Source: Onstottus_B sp049273855 (GTDB lineage Bacteria > Acidobacteriota > Blastocatellia > UBA7656). Taken from it: a stretch of DNA of 23,826 bases. The stretch covers positions 1-23,826 of the forward strand of contig JBASRN010000011.1 in assembly GCA_049273855.1 (NCBI GenBank), given 5' to 3'. A program made the translations under genes and the position numbers. The notes below the pieces were generated by a model, which worked only from the letters and a program-made list of their open reading frames with translations, did no database searches and was not told where the DNA came from. Numbering within the stretch: position 1 is the stretch's first letter; each line of letters opens with the position of its first letter. This document shows, one piece after another, positions 8,062 through 14,301 of the stretch.

Positions 8062-9222
8062 ATGAGCACGAATCCTCTAGTCGAGTTAACCCGAGCGGGA
8101 CAGTCCATCTGGTACGACAACATCGAGCGCAAGCTGATCACATCGGGCGAGCTGAAACGTTTGATCGACGAAGACGAGTTGCGCGGCGTGACTTCGAACC
8201 CGGCCATCTTCGAAAAGGCTATCACCGGTTCGGACCTCTACAACGACCAACTGCGCGAGCTCGCCGAGCTCAACAAGAGCGCCATTGAAATCTACGAAGA
8301 GCTCGCCGTGCGCGACATTCAGTCTGCCGCCGACACCCTCGCGATCGTCTATGACAAAACCGGCGGAAAGGACGGCTACGTAAGCCTAGAATGCTCGCCG
8401 CTCCTGGCGAACGACACAGCCGGTACCATCGAAGAAGCGCGGCGGTTGTGGCGTTGGGTTGACCGCAGGAACGTGATGATCAAGATCCCCGGCACACCCG
8501 CTGGTATGCCCGCGATCGAGCAATGCACCTACGAAGGCATCAACATAAACATCACGCTGTTATTCTCGCTTGAAAGCTACGAGCAAACGGTTGAAGCCTA
8601 TCTACGCGGGCTCGAGAGACGGCTCGCGGAGAACAAACCGGTCAGCACGATCTCGTCGGTTGCGAGTTTCTTTGTCAGCCGAATCGACACCGCGATCGAC
8701 AAGCGCCTCAGCGAGTTGATCAGCAAGAGTACGAACGACGAAGAGAAAGCCCGCCTCGAGTCGCTGCTTGGCCGCATTGCCATCGCAAACGCAAAGGTGG
8801 CGTATCAGCGATTCAAGGACGTCTTTCACGGCGACCGCTTCACAAAGCTGAAAGCCGCCGGCGCGCAAGTTCAGCGCCCGTTGTGGGCTTCGACCTCGAC
8901 AAAGAACCCGGCGTATCGCGACGTTTACTATGTCGAGGAATTGATCGGACCGGAGACGATCGACACCGTGCCGCCGGCGACGCTTGCGGCGTTTCGCGAG
9001 CACGGCGTCGTTCGATTGACACTCGAAGAAAACCTGATTGAGGAGCGAGCGAGGCTTCAAAGACTCGAAGCGATCGGGATAAGCCTCGATGAAGTGACCG
9101 CCCAGGTGCTGGCCGATGGAGTCAGATTGTTCGTCGAGCCGTTCGAGAAGCTGCTGACCGCGATTCAAACGCGCCGCGACGAAATACTGGGCCGCGCCGC
9201 ATCAAGTAGCGCTACCGACTAG
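8062..9222 (+). CDS. tal: Transaldolase
   Basis: Transfers a dihydroxyacetone unit between sedoheptulose 7-phosphate and glyceraldehyde 3-phosphate in the non-oxidative pentose phosphate pathway; cytoplasmic. The 386-aa length fits the longer bacterial transaldolase class found alone or fused to glucose-6-phosphate isomerase; no such fusion is present here. The start MSTNPLVELTRAGQSIWYDN is typical. GVTSNPAIFEKAI follows near residue 45. The Schiff-base lysine is K141 in VMIKIPGT. WASTSTKNPAY near residue 277 and ETIDTVPPATL complete the family signature. ATG 8062 has GAGGAAGGG just upstream. The gene is divergent from the aminopeptidase, with about 210 bases between the start codons for promoters of both. 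Confidence 0.95.
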   Translation: MSTNPLVELTRAGQSIWYDNIERKLITSGELKRLIDEDELRGVTSNPAIFEKAITGSDLYNDQLRELAELNKSAIEIYEELAVRDIQSAADTLAIVYDKTGGKDGYVSLECSPLLANDTAGTIEEARRLWRWVDRRNVMIKIPGTPAGMPAIEQCTYEGININITLLFSLESYEQTVEAYLRGLERRLAENKPVSTISSVASFFVSRIDTAIDKRLSELISKSTNDEEKARLESLLGRIAIANAKVAYQRFKDVFHGDRFTKLKAAGAQVQRPLWASTSTKNPAYRDVYYVEELIGPETIDTVPPATLAAFREHGVVRLTLEENLIEERARLQRLEAIGISLDEVTAQVLADGVRLFVEPFEKLLTAIQTRRDEILGRAASSSATD

Positions 9223-9226
9223 AAGC

Positions 9227-9345
9227 GGTTTCGGGTTTCTGGTTTTGGTTTCGGGTTTCTGGTTTTTGGTTTCTAGTTCGTGCGTTTAGCATTCCCTTCG
9301 ACTTCAAAGCGCGAACCAGAAACCAGAAACCAGAAACCCGAAACC
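9227..9345. repeat. Heptad-repeat inverted repeat (large hairpin)
   Basis: The left half is built from degenerate 7-bp units of the GGTTTCN type. It includes two exact tandem copies of GGTTTCGGGTTTCTGGTTTT (9227-9246 and 9247-9266). The right half (9310-9345, with weaker units to about 9367) is the same series in inverse orientation, as AGAAACC units. Left 9247-9284 pairs with right 9310-9345 over about 36 positions with few mismatches, leaving a loop of about 25 nt. It sits between the tal stop and the next ribosome site. It may act as a transcript-end hairpin or be a mobile short-repeat family; there is no T-run. Confidence 0.85.
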
Positions 9346-9376
9346 CTGAACCCTAAACCTGAACCCCGGGAGATTA

Positions 9377-9743
9377 ATGGCAAGCTTTTCAAGAAATATC
9401 AACGTCACGATGGACTGGCTGGACAAGGCGAGCTTCGAGATTCGCGGCTCGCTTAACGACAACGTGCACTCCGTCGCGGCGACGCTGGTGTTGGGCTACC
9501 CCGACTTCACTATCCGAGAAGCAACCGGGGAGATAACTCTACATGGCGGCGAAGCAAAGGCCCGATGCGGTAGCCATGATGAAAAAGGCAGAAGACGACC
9601 CGCGGCTAAAGCGCGATATGGTGTTGCACTGGATGCCCCAGCTTCGCAACTCATGCTTTCTGTTTAGCGAAGCGAACGACGCACTGTTCAGTATCACTCG
9701 CGAAGCGAACGCGGAAGAAGCTTCGCAATCCAAATCCGAGTGA
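9377..9743 (+). pseudogene. Small gene broken by an apparent frameshift (DUF2889-like start)
   Basis: ATG 9377 has a good ribosome site (GGGAGA). The first 53 codons look like real protein (NINVTMDWLDKASFEIRGSL, then VHSVAATLVLGYPDF and REATGEITL), resembling the N-terminal part of DUF2889-type proteins; this match is from memory. After about 9538 this frame becomes Arg/Ala-rich nonsense ending at 9667. The +1 frame instead reads MAAKQRPDAVAMMKKAEDDP and LRNSCFLFSEANDALF, and ends with TGA at 9741-9743, directly beside the next gene's ribosome site. A single missing base around 9536-9541 would join the two into one protein of about 122 aa. It could be a true mutation, an assembly error, or two genes, the second starting at ATG 9543. 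Function unknown. Confidence 0.55.
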
Positions 9744-9754
9744 GGAGAGAATTG

Positions 9755-10198
9755 ATGGCGAGCAAGTACTTTGAGGACTTCGAGGTCGGCGAGAAAGCAA
9801 GGACCGCGGGCCGCACGATCACTGAAACCGACATTGTGAACTTCGCCGGAATCACCGGCGACTGGAACGAGATCCACACCAACAAAGAGCTGGCCGAACG
9901 CGGGCCTTTCAAACAGCGCATCGCTCACGGCGCGCTGGTCTTTTCGATAGCGACCGGGCTGGGGGTGCGGCTGGGCCAGACCGCCGACACCGTGATTGCG
10001 TTTTACGGGCTCGACCGGCTTCGCTTCGTCAAGCCGACCTTCATCGGCGACACAATTCACGTCACGCAAAAGGTAGAAGCCAAGTCGGAACGCGACGACC
10101 GCAGCGGCATCGTGACCATGCTCAGCGAAGTCATCAACCAGCGCGATGAAGTAGTGGTCAGCTATACCGCCAAGGTGTTGCTCCGCCGCCGCGGCTAG
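9755..10198 (+). CDS. MaoC-family (R)-specific enoyl-CoA hydratase
   Basis: A 147-aa single hot-dog domain. It is expected to hydrate enoyl-CoA or a related thioester; dimers of this fold serve fatty-acid or polyhydroxyalkanoate precursor metabolism. The catalytic signature is visible in GITGDWNEIHTN near residues 33-44, where Asp, Asn and His occupy the D-x-N-x-x-H pattern, and HGALVFSIATGLG follows in the position of the substrate-tunnel helix. The later FYGLDRLRFVKPTFIGDTI segment is also typical. ATG 9755 follows GAGGAGAG at the right spacing; an upstream in-frame start at 9740 would overlap the preceding stop. The exact acyl substrate cannot be told from sequence. Confidence 0.88.
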   Translation: MASKYFEDFEVGEKARTAGRTITETDIVNFAGITGDWNEIHTNKELAERGPFKQRIAHGALVFSIATGLGVRLGQTADTVIAFYGLDRLRFVKPTFIGDTIHVTQKVEAKSERDDRSGIVTMLSEVINQRDEVVVSYTAKVLLRRRG

Positions 10199-10292
10199 TT
10201 CACGTTGGCGTTCATCCGGCTCAGGTTCCTCTCCCTCGATCGATGCTCGCTGCTTCTCCCGGCAGCAATCACCCGGGGACTCCGTAGACATA

Positions 10293-11564
10293 GTGGACCA
10301 GACTGATAAGCAGAGGCCGCGTCGAGTCCGGGACTTCTTCGCCGAGCTGGGGCCGGGACTCATCACCGGCGCGGCTGACGACGATCCGTCGGGCATCGCC
10401 ACGTACTCGGTGGCCGGCGCGGCGTTCGGCTTCACTCAGCTCTGGACGGTCTTCGTCGCATTCCCGTTGATGATCGCAGTGCAACTGATGTGCGCGCGGC
10501 TGGGACTTGTGGCGGGCGAGGGCCTGGCGGCGGCGATTCGCCGGCGTTACCCGCGATGGGTTTTGTGGGGTGCGTGCGCGTTGCTTGCAGTCTCTAACAT
10601 CGTCAACATCGGTGCGGACCTCGGCGGCATGGCTGCCGCCATGGAGATGATGACCGGCGCAAGCGCTTTCTTTTGGCTGCCGGTATTCGCCGCTTTGATA
10701 GTTGCGCTGCTCGTCTGGTCGAGCTATCGCCACATCGCCCGAGTGTTCAAGTGGCTGACGCTTGTGTTGTTTGCTTACGTAGCTGCCGCGATACTTGCTG
10801 AACCGCGATGGAACGAAGTCTTGAGCGCGACCTTTTTCCCGCGCATCGAGTTGAGCTCGAACTACCTCGCCACGTTCGTCGCGATACTCGGCACGACCAT
10901 CTCGCCTTATCTGTTCTTCTGGCAGACTGCGCAGGAAGTGGAAGAAGAGCGGGCGCACGGCCGCCGCTCGGTCAAGGCCCGGCGCGGCGCAACTGACGAA
11001 GAGTTGCGCGCTGCTCGAACGGATGTGGTCACAGGAATGGTGTTCGCGGGAGTGGTGATGTACTTCATCATAGTTGCCACCGGCGCAACGCTCTTCGAGT
11101 CGGGACATCGCGACATCCAGACCGCTCGGGACGCCGCCGAAGCGTTGCGGCCGGTCGCGGGGAATGAAGCGTACCTGCTATTCACGGTTGGGCTCTTGGG
11201 AACGGGGATGCTGGGGATTCCCGCGCTCGCAGGCTCCGCGGCCTACGCGATTGCCGAAGCGATGCACTGGCGCGGCTCGCTCGATGATCGCCCGCGCGTC
11301 GCGGCGAAGTTCTACGGCGTGCTTGCGGCGGCGGTCATTATCGGACTGGTCTTCAACTATACGGGAGCAAACGCGGTTCGAATGCTCTTCTGGGCTGCCG
11401 TAGTAAACGGAGCGCTTTCTTCGCCGCTCATCGTCCTGATAACGCTGCTGACCAGCGACAAACGTGTTATGGGTGGCCGGGTGAACACGCGGCTCTTGCG
11501 AGTGCTCGGATGGATCACCGCCGTAGTAATGTTTGTGGCTACGGTAGCGATGTTCGTTTTCTAG
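10293..11564 (+). CDS. NRAMP-superfamily divalent metal transporter, non-canonical metal site
   Basis: A 423-aa integral membrane protein with about 11 hydrophobic segments, in the inner membrane. The start ELGPGLITGAADDDPSGIATYS is the NRAMP TM1 region; the canonical DPGN metal motif reads DPSG here, so the metal-binding Asn is Gly. In TM6 (GTTISPYLFFWQTAQE) the position of the conserved Met is Ser. A long charged loop (about 225-250) follows TM6. NRAMPs usually move Mn2+ or Fe2+. Loss of the Asn and Met ligands is a feature reported for the NRAMP-related Mg2+ transporters, so a harder ion is plausible, but the substrate is inference. The start is GTG 10293, since no in-frame ATG precedes the conserved region. 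No strong ribosome site is seen. Confidence 0.85.
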   Translation: MDQTDKQRPRRVRDFFAELGPGLITGAADDDPSGIATYSVAGAAFGFTQLWTVFVAFPLMIAVQLMCARLGLVAGEGLAAAIRRRYPRWVLWGACALLAVSNIVNIGADLGGMAAAMEMMTGASAFFWLPVFAALIVALLVWSSYRHIARVFKWLTLVLFAYVAAAILAEPRWNEVLSATFFPRIELSSNYLATFVAILGTTISPYLFFWQTAQEVEEERAHGRRSVKARRGATDEELRAARTDVVTGMVFAGVVMYFIIVATGATLFESGHRDIQTARDAAEALRPVAGNEAYLLFTVGLLGTGMLGIPALAGSAAYAIAEAMHWRGSLDDRPRVAAKFYGVLAAAVIIGLVFNYTGANAVRMLFWAAVVNGALSSPLIVLITLLTSDKRVMGGRVNTRLLRVLGWITAVVMFVATVAMFVF

Positions 11565-11602
11565 CAGGAGCGCCTGAAATATCGGTGATAGACGAATGTC
11601 AG

Positions 11603-11902
11603 TCCCACCAACGCAAAGACCGTGTGAAAACGTGAACGATACAGACGTCGTTCTTCCACTAGCCCAGGCGTTCACGCCTGGGTGACGCATGTGGACGGAT
11701 CAAATAGTCCGGTTCACCGGGCTTTGGTTTGGCCTTTAGGCAATTCTTCGTGTAAGGGTTCGACATTCATAAGCTAAAGCGGAGTGGAAGCCCCGTGAAC
11801 GGGGCTAACCTGATCCATCCCCACACGCAACCCAGGCGTGAACGCCTGGGCTAATGGATAACCGAACGGGCTCCGGAATTTCACCAACGTGCGTTGGTGG
11901 GA
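11603..11902. repeat. Nested palindromic (REP/BIME-like) element, about 300 bp
   Basis: The ends are inverted 13-mers: TCCCACCAACGCA at 11603-11615 and its exact complement at 11890-11902. Inside, CCCAGGCG-TTCA-CGCCTGGG (11663-11682) recurs inverted as CCCAGGCG-TGAA-CGCCTGGG (11831-11850), and the inverted similarity extends over about 45 bp on both sides. Between them is AGCCCCG-TGAA-CGGGGCT (11789-11806) and a decayed relative at 11706-11723. The right end adds CACCAACG-TG-CGTTGGTG (11882-11899). All hairpins share a TTCA/TGAA tetraloop. No coding frame is credible here. It lies between the transporter and a secreted protein gene. Confidence 0.85.
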
Positions 11903-12095
11903 TTGTCGTCTGAGGTGTTTGGCGCATTCAGCACGCCGCCAGGTCGTTATCGCTCGGAACACTTTCCAACTCGCGAGCGTTAGCTCACTGGGAGAGACAT
12001 GGTCAAGCCCCCCGCTCAGGCCGCCGGGTTTCTCTCGCAATCTTGGCTCGTTGGGAGCGCGAACGTCTCTCCAGGCCGCTTTGACCGGTGCATCG

Positions 12096-12124
12096 TTGAT
12101 TCTGGAGTGTTTCCGCTGTAGACT
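12096..12124 (+). promoter_or_regulatory. Possible promoter for the single-CxxCH protein
   Basis: TTGATT (12096-12101), a 17-nt spacer, then TAGACT (12119-12124), 39 bases before the ATG. The hexamers match the sigma-70 consensus only in part. The stretch 11903-12095 upstream shows no gene. It has an inverted pair GGAGAGAC (11991-11998) / GTCTCTCC (12065-12072) of unknown meaning. Confidence 0.35.
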
Positions 12125-12163
12125 CGACGGCTAATCAGGAATCCTACACAGGAGGCGCAAGCT

Positions 12164-12907
12164 ATGTACGGTATCAAGAAAATATTCCTCGTAGTCGCTC
12201 TCGTGACCGTGGCAGCCGCCCAGTCGGCGCAACCACCGCTCTCGGACTCTCGGTTTACGGTGCACACCCTTCTTCGGGAAGACATCTTTGCCGGCTTTTT
12301 GTCTGATGACATGGAGCGTTTCTCGAGGGGAGAAAAGAACATTGAGTTGCTGCTCGAACAGCGGCCGGCTCAAAGAGCAAATCTGCTGTCCTGGAAGGGC
12401 GGCGCCGCGCTTTACCGCGCCGTGCGCGCTCACGAGAGTAACCGCCCAGACGAGTTTCAACGATATTATCGACAGGCGCTCGATCTGTTCGCTGAGGCCG
12501 GCAAGCTCAACTCGGGGAACGACGGAGTCGCGGCGGTCACCGGAGGCAGCTTTGTAGTTTTCGCCGACAGGCTGCCAAAGGAATATCGCGCTGCAGCATG
12601 GTCGGCGTCCTATGACAACTACCAGTCGCTTTACAAACAGCAAGCTCCCATTGTGGACAGGCTCCCGGTGCATCTTCGAGGCGAGATGCTATCAGGGCTC
12701 GCTCAGTCCGCTCAGCGCACGGGTCGCAAAGAGGAGGCAGCGCAGCACATCGACAAGATACTTGCAGTGCTGGCCGACACGCCTTATGAGCCCATGGCTA
12801 AAAAGTGGAAAGCGAATCCCGAAGCAGCCGCCACCACAAGCCTGACGTGCATGAACTGTCACGACGCAGGACGCCTCTCGGCTCGCATAACAGCTCTCAG
12901 CAAGTAG
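12164..12907 (+). CDS. Secreted hypothetical protein with one C-terminal CxxCH haem motif
   Basis: The 247-aa protein starts with a signal peptide (KKIFLVVALVTVAAA, cleavage near residue 20). The body is helical and TPR-like, for example EFQRYYRQALDLFAEAGKL and KEEAAQHIDKILAVL. Near the C-terminus it has CMNCH (229-233), which fits covalent c-type haem binding after export. A single CxxCH at the far end of a helical protein suggests an electron-transfer or haem-sensing tail, but no Met ligand is obvious. I know of no named family. GGAGG lies 7 bases before the ATG, so the start is secure. The di-haem cytochrome 1.4 kb downstream on the same strand is a possible partner (inference); the toxin-antitoxin pair lies between them. 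Confidence 0.7.
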   Translation: MYGIKKIFLVVALVTVAAAQSAQPPLSDSRFTVHTLLREDIFAGFLSDDMERFSRGEKNIELLLEQRPAQRANLLSWKGGAALYRAVRAHESNRPDEFQRYYRQALDLFAEAGKLNSGNDGVAAVTGGSFVVFADRLPKEYRAAAWSASYDNYQSLYKQQAPIVDRLPVHLRGEMLSGLAQSAQRTGRKEEAAQHIDKILAVLADTPYEPMAKKWKANPEAAATTSLTCMNCHDAGRLSARITALSK

Positions 12908-12943
12908 TTGAGAATCCGGTCAATCCAATGCCGTGTAGTAATA

Positions 12944-12958
12944 GCCCCGCGTAGGGGC
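12944..12958. repeat. GCCCC/GGGGC hairpin
   Basis: GCCCC (12944-12948) and GGGGC (12954-12958) flank GCGTA. It resembles the AGCCCCG hairpin of the 11603-11902 element and sits just upstream of the antitoxin gene. It may be a solitary repeat unit of the same family or a terminator for the preceding gene; there is no T-run. Confidence 0.4.
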
Positions 12959-12982
12959 GAACGCGTGTAGCCCAGGGCAAGT

Positions 12983-13219
12983 ATGAAACCGGCAGTATCA
13001 ATACCCGACGACGTCTTCGAGAAGGCAGAGCGTTTGGCGCGACGGATGAAGAAGTCCCGAAGCGAGTTGTTCAGCCGTGCGCTCGCCGAATATGTAGCTC
13101 GTCATGCGCCAGACCATGTTACGGAAGCGATCAATCAAGTCTGCGATGAGATCGGTCCCGAACCGGACCCGTTCGTTTCGGCTGCATCCAGTCGGGTGTT
13201 GGAGCGCACCGAGTGGTGA
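12983..13219 (+). CDS. Ribbon-helix-helix antitoxin (MazE-type)
   Basis: A 78-aa protein whose first 45 residues form a ribbon-helix-helix domain: a short strand (AVSIPDDVF), then helices containing AERLARRMKKSRSELFSRAL and AEYVARH. These domains bind DNA as dimers and repress their own operon. The acidic C-terminal half (ITEAI-type helix, then EIGPEPDPF) is the likely toxin-binding tail. The stop TGA overlaps the GTG start of the toxin gene, the usual antitoxin-first arrangement for translational coupling. AGGGCAAGT precedes the ATG. The role is assigned from the domain plus the linked toxin. Confidence 0.85.
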   Translation: MKPAVSIPDDVFEKAERLARRMKKSRSELFSRALAEYVARHAPDHVTEAINQVCDEIGPEPDPFVSAASSRVLERTEW

Positions 13220-13551
13220 TCTCTCAGGGAGATATCTGGTGGGCGAATCTTTCGGATCCAACCGGGTCTGGGCCTGGGTTCCGCAGGCCGGTGGTGGTTG
13301 TGCAGGGAGATTCGTTCAACCGCAGCAGAATCGCGACGGTCGTTTGCGTCCCGCTTACAAGTAACATCAAGTGGACCAAGGCACCCGGCAATGTGATCCT
13401 TTCAGCTCGGTTGACGGGGCTCCCAAAAGAATCGGTCGCTAACGTCTCACAGATCGTGAGCTTGGATAGCAAGGTGCTCACGAAACGCGCAGGTGGATTG
13501 CAGCGAGCGAGACTTGGTTTGGTGCTTTCGGGAAGATGTGGAGCAAGGTAG
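13213..13551 (+). CDS. MazF/PemK-family endoribonuclease toxin
   Basis: A 112-aa toxin of the MazF/PemK fold that cleaves mRNA when freed from its antitoxin. Seen are the opening GDIWWANL, the RRPVVVVQGDSFN strand pair (with the conserved Arg-Pro), the TVVCVPLTSN core, and KESVANVSQIVSLDS with the conserved Ser/Gln segment. The start is GTG 13213 or GTG 13216, overlapping the antitoxin stop. The family normally ends in a DxVLG-type strand. Here the frame ends in a short GRCGAR tail, whereas a shifted frame at 13535-13554 would give a DVEQGR ending. A small indel at the very end is possible; the catalytic core looks intact. Confidence 0.85.
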   Translation: MVISQGDIWWANLSDPTGSGPGFRRPVVVVQGDSFNRSRIATVVCVPLTSNIKWTKAPGNVILSARLTGLPKESVANVSQIVSLDSKVLTKRAGGLQRARLGLVLSGRCGAR

Positions 13552-14005
13552 GTAGACACTCTCCCACAGCCCGAGCAATTTGTTGCCGGGACAGAATAAG
13601 CTTCAACTTCAAATTACGCCAGTGATGGGCGATCAGTCTGCTCGCCAGAATCTCGGTCGTCTAGGACTCGTTGATTGTGCGTCCTCGTACCCCGCGACGA
13701 ATCGCCGCACGATTCTCATTCAGTGCGTCCCTCCGAGACAGCCGTGGTTCCGCCCGGACGTCATTAGAAGAGTCCCTCAGAAGAAGAGTTTCTTAAGCCT
13801 CCACGGTCGTCCGTCTGCGGCTACGATCGCCCGTCTGCGGCCTCTCTTAGGAACCCTTCGCGATGCAAATCCGGTCGGTTGCTGTAGGTTCGGCGTAAGC
13901 GGTGTATATCTCACACTTCGGTTGGTTAAGTGTTGGTTCTACTGCCTAATCGTCGAATGATTTCTGTAGCTTTATGCAGCCTGATCAGGCTGTGTTCTAG
14001 CCTGA
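13552..14005. other. Intergenic stretch without a supported gene
   Basis: No frame has both a ribosome site and protein-like composition; the one long plus frame (13580-13960) is rich in Arg, Pro and Cys without domain features. It holds two near-copies of CCGTCTGCGGC (about 13808 and 13828) and a perfect palindrome AGCCTGATCAGGCT (13978-13991), followed by a half-copy AGCCTGATC at about 13999. It looks like decayed DNA. Confidence 0.4.
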
Positions 14006-14211
14006 TCGCAGCGTTGCGAATACACCGGCGACTTCAAGTATGCCTCTGACGGCGCGACAAAGACCGCTCGAAAGCGTTTGCGTAGCTTATGGGGTGTCGA
14101 AGTTAATGAGACAAACATGGCCGGCTCGATAGGGAGTTGACACCTAAACAAGCCAAGGAATATGAGTCAATCATCAACAGACTTGGAGGGAAGAAGGCTT
14201 CGCCCGACTAG
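14006..14211 (+). pseudogene. Remnant of an unrecognised gene, frameshifted
   Basis: From 14006 one frame reads protein-like sequence (YTGDFKYASDGATKTARKRL, then SLWGVEVNETNMAG) and stops at TGA 14138-14140. A second frame takes over near 14130 and reads ELTPKQAKEYESIINRLGG, ending with TAG at 14209-14211. Joined, they would form a coherent basic C-terminus of about 65 residues. No start codon or ribosome site is visible, so this is probably the 3' end of a decayed gene. I cannot name the family. Confidence 0.35.
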
Positions 14212-14301
14212 GCGCTAAACAATCCATCTGAGGTGGTGATGTCGAGAGACAGGGTTAGACACGAAAGGACAACGCCACTCAAGTCGTCCGCCAGGAGGCC
14301 G

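Noticed and set aside
7848..8225. N-terminal extension of the aminopeptidase frame
   Set aside because: It overlaps the divergent transaldolase start, lacks conservation, and would bury the signal peptide that begins at 7847.
9227..9345. CRISPR array
   Set aside because: Units are 7 or 20 bp with no unique spacers, arranged as an inverted repeat, and no cas genes are present.
9539..10435. 298-codon minus-strand frame across the MaoC gene
   Set aside because: Shadow of the MaoC gene, which has clear catalytic residues and a ribosome site on the plus strand.
11889..12134. 81-codon plus-strand frame after the palindromic element
   Set aside because: It starts inside the repeat hairpin and has no ribosome site or protein-like features.
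13580..13960. 126-codon plus-strand frame
   Set aside because: No ribosome site, odd Arg/Pro/Cys-rich composition and no domain.
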